Source: Mesorhizobium sp. RMAD-H1
Lineage (GTDB): Bacteria > Pseudomonadota > Alphaproteobacteria > Rhizobiales > Rhizobiaceae
Assembly: GCF_014191375.1 (NCBI RefSeq)
Contig: NZ_JACHWN010000005.1
Span: forward strand, 62,001 to 126,000
DNA: 64,000 nucleotides
Direction: 5' to 3'
Part shown: positions 57,299 through 64,000 of the stretch, piece after piece
Layout: every line of letters starts with the position of its first letter
How positions within the stretch are numbered: the stretch's first letter is position 1
The notes under the pieces: generated by a model
Seen by the model: only the letters and a program-made list of their open reading frames with translations
Told to the model about the DNA's origin: nothing
Databases searched by the model: none
Made by a program: the position numbers and the translations under genes

Positions 57299-58375
57299 AT
57301 GAACCTTGTCGCCAACTCCCACAAAATGACAGCCGCGGAGCAGGATCCGCGCTGGATGGCGCTCGTCCACCGCGACCCGGCCTTCGACGGAAAATTCGTC
57401 TATTCGGTCAAGACCACGGGCGTCTATTGCCGCCCGACCTGCCCGTCGCGCCTCGCCAAGCCTGAGAACATCGCCTTCCACGCCGATTGCGGGGAAGCCG
57501 AGAAGGCGGGCTTCCGGCCCTGCCTGCGCTGCCGGCCGAATGAGGCCTCGCTCGCCGAGCGGCATGCGGCTGTTATCGCCGAGGCGTGCCGCAGGATCGA
57601 GACGGCGGAGGAGCTGCCGGTCCTGGATGCACTTGCCAAGTCGGTGGGCATGAGCCCCTACCATTTCCACCGGCTTTTCAAAGCGATCACCGGGCTCACT
57701 CCAAAGGCCTACGGCGCGGCGCATCGCGCCCGCCGCATCCGCGACCAGCTCGCGCAGGGCAAGGGCAGCGTCACCGAGGCGATCTACGATGCCGGCTTCA
57801 ACTCGAGCAGCCGCTTTTATGAGACCTCAAACAAGGTGCTCGGCATGACCCCCAGCGCATTCCGCGCGGGCGGTGTGCAGGCGGAGATCAAATTCGCCGT
57901 GGCGCAATGCACGCTCGGCGCGATTGTCGTCGCAGCAAGCACGAAGGGCGTCTGCGCCATTCTCCTGGGCGACGACCCGGACGAGCTCGTGCGCGATCTG
58001 CAGGACCGGTTTCCCAAAGCCGATCTGATCGGCGGCGACCCGGAATTCGAGGCCCTGGTGGCGAAAGTGGTTGGTTTCGTCGAAGCGCCCGCCATAGGCC
58101 TCGATCTGCCGCTCGACGTGCGCGGCACGGCGTTCCAGGAGCGGGTCTGGCAGGCGCTGCGCGATATTCCGGCGGGCGAGACGGCGAGCTATACCGAGAT
58201 CGCCAGGCGCATTGGCGCGCCGAAGGCGGTGCGCGCCGTGGCGCAGGCCTGCGCCGCCAACAAGATCGCCGTGGCGATCCCCTGCCATCGCGTGGTGCGC
58301 CAGGACGGCGACCTCTCGGGCTATCGCTGGGGCGTGGAGCGCAAGCGCGCCCTGCTGCAGAGTGAGCGGGGGTAG
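57299..58375 (+). CDS. ada: Ada: DNA methyl-phosphotriester and O6-alkylguanine repair protein
   Basis: Repairs alkylated DNA and activates the adaptive response. Encodes 358 residues. N-terminal zinc domain with Cys44, Cys48, Cys75 and Cys78 (VYCRPTCPSR and CLRCRP); AraC-type helix-turn-helix (SVGMSPYHFHRLFKAITGLT); C-terminal methyltransferase with active Cys near 329 in AVAIPCHRVV. Full-length three-domain Ada. ATG at 57299 has AAGGAA upstream. Own Ada boxes were not evident. Confidence 0.96.
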   Translation: MNLVANSHKMTAAEQDPRWMALVHRDPAFDGKFVYSVKTTGVYCRPTCPSRLAKPENIAFHADCGEAEKAGFRPCLRCRPNEASLAERHAAVIAEACRRIETAEELPVLDALAKSVGMSPYHFHRLFKAITGLTPKAYGAAHRARRIRDQLAQGKGSVTEAIYDAGFNSSSRFYETSNKVLGMTPSAFRAGGVQAEIKFAVAQCTLGAIVVAASTKGVCAILLGDDPDELVRDLQDRFPKADLIGGDPEFEALVAKVVGFVEAPAIGLDLPLDVRGTAFQERVWQALRDIPAGETASYTEIARRIGAPKAVRAVAQACAANKIAVAIPCHRVVRQDGDLSGYRWGVERKRALLQSERG

Positions 58376-58422
58376 GCCAGCCGGGTCCCCGGTGCTTCGC
58401 ACCGTCCCGTCATTGGCTGGCC

Positions 58423-58449
58423 GTTCATCGTGCCACTGGCACGATGAAC
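58423..58449. terminator. Hairpin between ada and pheT, likely bidirectional terminator
   Basis: GTTCATCGTGCC and GGCACGATGAAC form a perfect 12-bp stem with a 3-nt ACT loop. It sits between convergent genes. Flanked by two smaller triloop hairpins (58390-58404 and 58450-58462). No long T-run. Confidence 0.5.
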
Positions 58450-58471
58450 CTGCCTCCGGCAGACCCGCCGC

Positions 58472-60877
58472 TCACCCCCGCAGCACGCCGCCCGTCTGCT
58501 TGCCGACACTTTCAACGATGCGCCTGGCGAGACCGTCGAGGTCCTCGTCGGTCAGCGTGCGCTCCTGCGGCTGGATCGACACCTCGATGGCGATCGACTT
58601 CCTGTCTTCGCCGAGCGACGGACCTTCGAAGATATCGAAGACCTGGATGCCCGAAATCAGCTTGCGGTCGGCGGCGCCGGCCGCGCGGATCACCGCTGCC
58701 GCCTCCACGGCCTTATCCACCACGAATGCGAAATCGCGGCGCACCGTCTGGAACGGCGAGAGCGTAAGCGGCGGCTTGGTGCGCGTCGCCTTCTGCTTCG
58801 GCTCGGGGATCGCATCGATGAACACCTCGAAGCCGCAGAGCGCGCCGCCCACATCGAGCGTTTCCAGCGTCTTCGGGTGGAACTCGCCGAAATGGCCGAG
58901 CACCACCTTCGGGCCAAGCTTGATCGTGCCGGAGCGGCCCGGATGATACCAGGAAGGACCGCCCGCCTCGATCTGCAGCTTGTCGACCGGCGCGCCGCAG
59001 GCTTCAAGAACCGCCAGAGCATCGGCCTTGGCGTCGAACACGTCCACGGCTCTCGCGTTGCCCGCCCAGTGCCGGCCGGCGCCATCGAGCTTGGCCGTGC
59101 CACGGCGCACGCCGGCGGCGACGCGGCGCTGCTTCTCGGGCGTGTCGCCCTCATAGGTGCCCGATACCTCGAACAGCGCCAGATCGTGAAAGCCGCGATC
59201 GGCATTCCTCTGCGCCGCCGCAAGCAGGCCCGGCAGGAGCGAGGGCCGCATGTCGGACATGTCGGCGGCGATCGGGTTGGCGAGCTTCAGCTCCGGCGCG
59301 CCGCCGCCGAAAGCCTCGGCATGGGCGGTGGGAATGAACGACCAGGTCACGGCCTCCATAAGCCCACGGGCCGCCAGCGCGCGCTTTGCGGCGCGGGTGC
59401 GGATCTGCAGCGTGGTCAGGATCTTGCCGTTGACCGCCGCATGGCTCGGCAGAGGCTGCGGCGCGATATTGTCGACGCCGTGGATGCGCATCACCTCCTC
59501 GACCAGATCGGCCTTGCCGTCGACATCGGGCCGCCAGGACGGCACGAGGACATTCACCACATCGCCATCGCCCTCCGGCTTGAAGCCGAGGCGCTTCAGG
59601 ATATCGAGGCTTTCCGATTTCGCCACATCGATGCCCGTCAGACGCTTCACCTCGGAAACCGGGAAAGGAACCTGCTTCGGCTGATGGCCGGCATAGCCGA
59701 CCACCTCCGTCTCCGCCGGCGTGCCGCCACAGAGATCGAGCACCATGCGGGTCGCCAGCTCCAGCCCCGGCACCATGAATTCGGGATCGGCGCCGCGCTC
59801 GAAGCGGTAGCGCGCATCCGTGATGATGCCGAGCTCGCGGCCCGTGCGGGCGATATTCTGCGGGTTCCAGAGCGCCGATTCGATCAGCACGTCGGTGGTC
59901 GCCTCATCGCAGCCGGAATGCTCGCCGCCCATGATGCCGGCGATCGATTCGACGCCATTATCGTCGACGATGACGCAGACCTCGCCATTGAGCTCGTATT
60001 CGCGCCCGTCGAGCGCCAGCACCGTCTCGCCTTCACGCGCGCGGCGCACCACGAGATCGCCCTTGACCTTGGCGGCGTCGAAGACATGCAGCGGGCGGCC
60101 CCGATCGAAGGTGATGTAGTTGGTGATATCGACCAGCGTGTTGATGGGCCTGAGGCCGATCGCCATCAGCCGCTGCTGCAGCCATTTCGGGCTCGGGCCG
60201 TTCTTCACGCCCCTGACCAGCCGCAGCGCGAAGCCGGGGCAGAGATCCGGCGCCTCGATCGTCAGCCTGACGGGCGTCGCCCCCTCACCCTTGACCGGGA
60301 CAACGGCGCCATCCTTCAGCTTGCCCAGACCCGCTGCCGCGAGGTCCCGCGCGATGCCGTAGACGCCGGTGGCGTCCGGCCGGTTCGGCGTCAGATTGAT
60401 CTCGATCACCGGATCGTCCAACCCGGCATAAGCGGCGAAGCTCGTCCCCACCGGCGCATCGGCCGGCAGGTCGATAATGCCCTTATGCTCGTCGGAGATC
60501 TCCAGCTCGCGCTCGGAGCACATCATGCCGTGGCTCTCGACGCCCCTGATCTTGCCGACGGCGAGCGTGACATCGATGCCCGGCACGTAGGTTCCGGGAG
60601 CCGCGAAAGCGCCGATCAGGCCGGCCCGCGCATTGGGCGCGCCGCAGACGACCTGGACGGGCTTGCCGTCGCCCGTATCGACGGAGAGCACCTGCAGCTT
60701 GTCGGCGTCGGGATGCCGCTCCGCCGTCAGCACCCTGGCAATTTTGAACGGCTTCAACGCCGATTTGTCGTCGACCGTCTCGACCTCGAGGCCGATCATG
60801 GTGAGCGTCTCGACGATCTCCTCGAGCGTGGCTTCCGTCTCGAGATGATCCTTGAGCCAGGAGAGTGTGAATTTCAT
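58472..60877 (-). CDS. pheT: Phenylalanyl-tRNA synthetase beta subunit
   Basis: Encodes 801 residues, the normal bacterial length. Starts [20 protein letters not shown]; tRNA-binding domain near residues 40-150, B3/B4 editing domain ([10 protein letters not shown]-like [20 protein letters not shown]), B5 domain and C-terminal FDX-ACB anticodon domain ([29 protein letters not shown]). Forms the alpha2beta2 enzyme with PheS. 17 nt after pheS in one operon. Confidence 0.98.
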   Translation of the reverse strand: MKFTLSWLKDHLETEATLEEIVETLTMIGLEVETVDDKSALKPFKIARVLTAERHPDADKLQVLSVDTGDGKPVQVVCGAPNARAGLIGAFAAPGTYVPGIDVTLAVGKIRGVESHGMMCSERELEISDEHKGIIDLPADAPVGTSFAAYAGLDDPVIEINLTPNRPDATGVYGIARDLAAAGLGKLKDGAVVPVKGEGATPVRLTIEAPDLCPGFALRLVRGVKNGPSPKWLQQRLMAIGLRPINTLVDITNYITFDRGRPLHVFDAAKVKGDLVVRRAREGETVLALDGREYELNGEVCVIVDDNGVESIAGIMGGEHSGCDEATTDVLIESALWNPQNIARTGRELGIITDARYRFERGADPEFMVPGLELATRMVLDLCGGTPAETEVVGYAGHQPKQVPFPVSEVKRLTGIDVAKSESLDILKRLGFKPEGDGDVVNVLVPSWRPDVDGKADLVEEVMRIHGVDNIAPQPLPSHAAVNGKILTTLQIRTRAAKRALAARGLMEAVTWSFIPTAHAEAFGGGAPELKLANPIAADMSDMRPSLLPGLLAAAQRNADRGFHDLALFEVSGTYEGDTPEKQRRVAAGVRRGTAKLDGAGRHWAGNARAVDVFDAKADALAVLEACGAPVDKLQIEAGGPSWYHPGRSGTIKLGPKVVLGHFGEFHPKTLETLDVGGALCGFEVFIDAIPEPKQKATRTKPPLTLSPFQTVRRDFAFVVDKAVEAAAVIRAAGAADRKLISGIQVFDIFEGPSLGEDRKSIAIEVSIQPQERTLTDEDLDGLARRIVESVGKQTGGVLRG

Positions 60878-60894
60878 GATGCTTTATCCCCTGT

Positions 60895-61977
60895 TCACGC
60901 GCTCAAACCGCCGAACAGCGTCGGCATGTCGAGCGGGCGGAAACCGTAATGTGAAAGCCAGCGCACGTCGGCGTCGAAGAAGGCGCGCAGGTCCGGCATG
61001 CCGTATTTCAGCATGGCGATGCGGTCGATGCCCATGCCCCAGGCGAAGCCCTGATATTCGTCCGGATCGAGGCCGCCGGAGCGCAGGACGTTGGGATGCA
61101 CCATGCCGCAGCCGAGGATCTCCATCCAGTCATTGCCTTCGCCGAACTTCACTTCGGTTCCCGAACGGTCGCACTGGATATCGACCTCCATCGACGGCTC
61201 GGTGAAGGGGAAGAAGGACGGGCGGAAGCGCATCTTCAGGGACGGCACCTCGAAGAACGCCTTGCAGAATTCCTCCAGAACCCACTTCATGTTGGCGACA
61301 TTGGCCTTTTTATCGATCACCAGCCCCTCGACCTGATGGAACATCGGCGAATGGGTCGCGTCGGAATCCATGCGGTAGGTCTTGCCGGGGATGACGATGC
61401 GGATCGGCGGCTTCTGCGTCTCCATGGTGCGGATCTGCACCGGGGAGGTGTGCGTGCGCAGAAGCTTGCGCTCGCCGTTCTCGTCGGGATTAAAAAAGAA
61501 TGTGTCATGCATTTCCCGCGCGGGGTGCCCTTCGGGGAAGTTCAGCGCGGTGAAATTATAATAATCCGTCTCGATATCCGGCCCCTCGGCGATGGCGAAG
61601 CCCATATCGGCGAAGATGGCGGTGATCTCGTCGATGACCTGACTGATCGGGTGGATACGCCCGCGCTCGGCGGGCGAGGCGCGCACCGGCAGGGTGACGT
61701 CCACCTTCTCCTTTTGCAGGCGGGCGGCGATCGCCACATCCCGCAGCTCCGCTTTGCGGGCGGCCAGCGCCTCGGTGATGCGGTTCTTCAGCCCGTTGAT
61801 GGCGGGGCCTTGCGTCTGGCGTTCTTCCGGCGACATGGCGCCGAGCGATTTCAGTTTCTCCGAAATCGAGCCTTTCTTGCCGAGGGCGGCGATGCGAACG
61901 GCCTCGATGGCCTGCTCGTCTTGCGCCTCGGCGATCTCGGCCAGAAGGGTCTGTTCCAGTTCAGCGATGTCGGACAT
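60895..61977 (-). CDS. pheS: Phenylalanyl-tRNA synthetase alpha subunit
   Basis: Charges tRNA-Phe. Encodes 360 residues. N-terminal coiled coil ([20 protein letters not shown]), then class II motifs: [20 protein letters not shown] (motif 1), [15 protein letters not shown] (motif 2) and [20 protein letters not shown] (motif 3). ATG at 61977 is the family start. A terminator-like hairpin (62019-62050) precedes it. Confidence 0.98.
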   Translation of the reverse strand: MSDIAELEQTLLAEIAEAQDEQAIEAVRIAALGKKGSISEKLKSLGAMSPEERQTQGPAINGLKNRITEALAARKAELRDVAIAARLQKEKVDVTLPVRASPAERGRIHPISQVIDEITAIFADMGFAIAEGPDIETDYYNFTALNFPEGHPAREMHDTFFFNPDENGERKLLRTHTSPVQIRTMETQKPPIRIVIPGKTYRMDSDATHSPMFHQVEGLVIDKKANVANMKWVLEEFCKAFFEVPSLKMRFRPSFFPFTEPSMEVDIQCDRSGTEVKFGEGNDWMEILGCGMVHPNVLRSGGLDPDEYQGFAWGMGIDRIAMLKYGMPDLRAFFDADVRWLSHYGFRPLDMPTLFGGLSA

Positions 61978-62018
61978 GGGAATCAGGTTCCGTGGATTTT
62001 TTGACGGGAAACAAGAGA

Positions 62019-62050
62019 AAACCCGCGCAGGCCCAAGCCAGCGCGGGTTT
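62019..62050 (-). terminator. Terminator/attenuator between rplT and pheS
   Basis: On the minus strand AAACCCGCGC pairs with GCGCGGGTTT across a 12-nt loop and is followed by a T-rich run. It may end the ribosomal-protein transcript and let some polymerase through to pheST. No Phe-rich leader peptide was seen. Confidence 0.65.
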
Positions 62051-62092
62051 CCCAAACAATAACCGGTCGAAGCTTTGGGAGAGGCGGCTGGC

Positions 62093-62494
62093 TTAGCGGA
62101 CAGCGCCTTCAAAAGCGTTCGGGGTCGTCTCTTTCAGATATTCCAGCGCCTTCTTGGCCGAAGCGACCAACGCGTTGAACGCCTCCGGCTCATGGATGGC
62201 GATGTCGGAAAGAACCTTGCGGTCCACTTCGATGCCGGCCTTGGAGAGACCGTCGATGAAACGGCCATAGGTCAGCCCCTGCTCGCGGACGGCAGCGTTG
62301 ATGCGCTGGATCCACAGGGCGCGGAAGGAGCGCTTGCGGTTCTTGCGGTCGCGATAGGCGTACTGCTTCGAACGATCGACGGCGGCCTTTGCGGCGCGGA
62401 TGGTGTTCTTGCGGCGGCCGTAGAAACCCTCGGCCTGCTTGAGAACCTTCTTGTGCTTGGCATGGGCGGTAACGCCCCGTTTTACGCGTGCCAT
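62093..62494 (-). CDS. rplT: 50S ribosomal protein L20
   Basis: Encodes 133 residues, slightly longer than the usual 118 because of a C-terminal extension ([20 protein letters not shown] onward). Conserved basic start [20 protein letters not shown] and [20 protein letters not shown]. 30 nt after rpmI. Confidence 0.98.
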   Translation of the reverse strand: MARVKRGVTAHAKHKKVLKQAEGFYGRRKNTIRAAKAAVDRSKQYAYRDRKNRKRSFRALWIQRINAAVREQGLTYGRFIDGLSKAGIEVDRKVLSDIAIHEPEAFNALVASAKKALEYLKETTPNAFEGAVR

Positions 62495-62524
62495 GATATG
62501 ATCTCCTTAAAACTCGGGGTCGGC

Positions 62525-62725
62525 TCAGAGGCCGTTCGGCAGGAACTTCTTCACGATCTTGGCATCGGGTTCAGCGAGAACCATGGTGCCGCGAGCATCG
62601 CGAATGAACTTGTTCGAGCGCTTGATCATGCCATGGCGCTTGCCGGCGGCAGCGGCTCTGACCTTGCCGGAGGCAGTCAGCTTGAACCGCTTCTTGGCAG
62701 CGGATTTGGTCTTCATCTTGGGCAT
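62525..62725 (-). CDS. rpmI: 50S ribosomal protein L35
   Basis: Encodes 66 residues, the standard size. [20 protein letters not shown] start and [20 protein letters not shown] are conserved. AGAAGGAG precedes the ATG. The leader (62726-62966) carries two matching hairpin repeats. Confidence 0.98.
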   Translation of the reverse strand: MPKMKTKSAAKKRFKLTASGKVRAAAAGKRHGMIKRSNKFIRDARGTMVLAEPDAKIVKKFLPNGL

Positions 62726-62750
62726 TTTGCTTCTCCTTCTTGAGGTCCCC

Positions 62751-62825
62751 GTCGTTCCTTCGGAACTCCACGCCTCTTGCTATTTTGGCGTTTCCTGTCG
62801 TGCCTACGGCACTCCACGCCTCTTG
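62751..62825 (-). repeat. Tandem hairpin repeats in the rpmI leader
   Basis: Two 29-nt units (62751-62779 and 62797-62825) are identical except within a 5-bp hairpin: GTTCC-TTC-GGAAC in one, GTGCC-TAC-GGCAC in the other. The differing stem bases change in pairs, keeping the hairpin. The constant part is CTCCACGCCTCTTG. On the mRNA side they lie 26-100 nt before the rpmI start. Confidence 0.65.
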
Positions 62826-62966
62826 ATCTTGGCTGCTTCAGGCCGACCAAAGCCCGAAAAGCATGAAAAACCGCCACGGCATGCCCTGCCGGGCGGTTCG
62901 AACGCGGCCTTATAGGCATGAATGCCTGGAAAATGCAAGGGATGAATCGCGCCCTTGCCGCGCCTC

Positions 62967-63608
62967 TCAGTACAATCTGAACAGCACCGGCAGGACATGC
63001 GCTCCCTGCAGATATTCGATGAATTCGAAGAAGGGATAGGCGACGAAGAAGACCAGGCCGTCCATCAGCGTCCGATAGACCCTGTCCGGCCTGACGGTCA
63101 GCTCGGCACTGTCGCGGAAGAGCGAAAAGCGCGGGAAGAACCGCGGCACTTCGGCCAGATAAGCGCGATAGGGCTCGCCAAAGACCTTTTTCAGATATTC
63201 CTCTTCCGCGCGGATGACGACCAGAAATGCCAGATAGCAGAGGACGGCGAAGCCGAGCGCGATGATGAGGCTGCCGGTCAGCGCGCCGATGCCCGCCGCG
63301 CCCAGGGTGCTGAAGACATAAAGCGGATTGCGGGTGACGGAATAGGGGCCGTCGCGGACGATTTCCGCGCTCTTTCTGCCCCCGATATAAAGCGTGCACC
63401 ACATGCGCCCGACGATCGCCAGCACGATGAAGCTCAGTCCGACCGCCTCGATATATTCATGGATATCGTATTCCGGGATATCCATCACATCATTGTCGCC
63501 CCAGGCGGAGCCGACGAACAGCAGCGCCAGCAGCAGCAGCGTGATGATCAGCGCGATGACCACGCGCCTGCGCTGCTGGAACCGGCCCATATCACTTAAT
63601 GTACGCAT
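62967..63608 (-). CDS. ICMT/PEMT-like membrane methyltransferase
   Basis: Encodes 213 residues with about five transmembrane helices (VVIALIITLLLLALLFVGSA and others). The isoprenylcysteine/phospholipid methyltransferase signature is present as GPYSVTRNPLYVFSTLGAAG followed by RAEEEYLKKVFGEPYRAYLA, where RNP and the EE pair bind S-adenosylmethionine. Substrate unknown, likely a lipid or isoprenoid. ATG at 63608 (GGGGA upstream) or 63590. Lies between infC and rpmI. Confidence 0.85.
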   Translation of the reverse strand: MRTLSDMGRFQQRRRVVIALIITLLLLALLFVGSAWGDNDVMDIPEYDIHEYIEAVGLSFIVLAIVGRMWCTLYIGGRKSAEIVRDGPYSVTRNPLYVFSTLGAAGIGALTGSLIIALGFAVLCYLAFLVVIRAEEEYLKKVFGEPYRAYLAEVPRFFPRFSLFRDSAELTVRPDRVYRTLMDGLVFFVAYPFFEFIEYLQGAHVLPVLFRLY

Positions 63609-63703
63609 TGCCGAAATCCCCGCCGACAGGATGATGATTGCCGTCCTCTCGGCGCACTTCGTGGGCAATTTGTGGCCGAAACCGGCCGATCCCCAGCGGA
63701 CAA

Positions 63704-63733
63704 CAAAAAAAGCCGCCCGAAAGGCGGCTTTTC
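63704..63733 (-). terminator. Rho-independent terminator after infC
   Basis: GCCGCC and GGCGGC (63712-63717, 63723-63728) with a 5-nt loop, A-run on one side and TTTT on the other. Ends infC 23 nt after its stop, separating it from the methyltransferase gene. Confidence 0.85.
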
Positions 63734-63755
63734 AAGAACAGGCATGACGGCCGGA

Positions 63756-64000
63756 TCAGCGCGGCGCGAGGACCATCATCATCTGGCGGCCTTCGAGACG
63801 CGGCTCGGCCTCGACCTTGGCGATCTCGGCGGTGTCTTCCTTGACACGCTCCAGGAGCTTCATTCCCAGCTCCTGGTGGGCCATTTCGCGGCCGCGGAAA
63901 CGCAGCGTGATCTTGACCTTGTCGCCTTCCTCGAAGAAACGCCCGACGGCCTTCATCTTCACCTCGTAATCATGGGTGTCGATGTTCGGCCGCATCTTGA
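63756..64000 (-). CDS. infC: Translation initiation factor IF-3, C-terminal part (cut by the window edge)
   Basis: About 81 codons of the C-terminal domain are present: [20 protein letters not shown], then [20 protein letters not shown] and [18 protein letters not shown], the conserved IF-3 end that binds the 30S subunit. The start lies beyond position 64000. Confidence 0.97.
   Translation of the reverse strand, partial: KMRPNIDTHDYEVKMKAVGRFFEEGDKVKITLRFRGREMAHQELGMKLLERVKEDTAEIAKVEAEPRLEGRQMMMVLAPR

Noticed and set aside
58877-60949. 690-codon open frame on the plus strand opposite pheT
   Set aside because: Exact antisense of pheT; long open frames opposite GC-rich genes are common and this one has no family motif.
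62885-62910. GGTTCGAAC, resembling a tRNA T-loop
   Set aside because: No acceptor or anticodon stem could be formed around it; no tRNA elsewhere either.

Overview
The window reads as a high-GC alphaproteobacterial chromosome, most likely Rhizobiaceae (Rhizobium, Agrobacterium, Shinella or a relative). The reasons are the infC / rpmI-rplT-pheS-pheT block, small proteins and DUF families common in rhizobia, single-domain XylG with XylF/XylH, a SitABCD metal transporter, an EcfG-type sigma factor and a rhizobial-style palindromic repeat. No rRNA, tRNA, IS element, phage gene or CRISPR array was seen. Genus is an inference; gene families are mostly firm.

Region 1 (1-15.7 kb) is the most unusual part. 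It is a compact cluster of stress-type genes: an ECF sigma factor of the EcfG class, a convergent 67-residue protein matching the NepR anti-sigma pattern, trehalose-6-phosphate synthase (otsA), eukaryotic-type topoisomerase IB, a UdgX-type uracil-DNA glycosylase, a ferritin-like DUF892 protein, PRC-barrel, DUF427, DUF3182, DUF2189, the TIGR02587/TIGR02588 membrane pair, an MDR + Gfo/Idh dehydrogenase pair and many small unknown proteins. Reading both strands I find fifteen copies of the promoter GGAAC-N16/17-NGTT, almost every one just upstream of a gene or operon here, including the sigma gene and the NepR-like gene. I therefore propose that this is an island of the EcfG general stress regulon. 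Outside it I noticed no equally well placed copy, although I did not scan the rest of the window exhaustively.

Region 2 (15.9-28 kb) is sugar uptake and use. A leftward operon runs xylF-xylH-xylG (D-xylose ABC transporter), then a sugar-phosphate isomerase/epimerase, a Gfo/Idh dehydrogenase, and a complete second ribose-type ABC transporter. A divergent ROK repressor (xylR) and xylose isomerase (xylA) run rightward. No xylulokinase gene is present.

Region 3 (28-41 kb) holds a CHASE4-type GGDEF-EAL protein, an HxlR regulator divergent from a reductase/GST pair, a cupin, an alanine/glycine:cation symporter, an OafA-type acyltransferase, dnaK with a good RpoH-type promoter but no adjacent dnaJ, a Gfo/Idh dehydrogenase, and a LysR regulator divergent from an aldo/keto reductase.

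Region 4 (41-58 kb) has a YehZYXW-type osmoprotectant ABC transporter, an XRE regulator, a fatty acid desaturase coupled to a leaderless binding-protein-like protein, a CoA-transferase coupled to a second leaderless solute-binding-like protein, arginase + ornithine cyclodeaminase with a divergent Lrp-type regulator, a small divergent gene plus sitABCD metal uptake, and ada. Region 5 (58.4-64 kb) is translation core: pheT, pheS, rplT, rpmI, an ICMT-like membrane methyltransferase and the 3' part of infC, all leftward, with compact hairpins in the non-coding parts.
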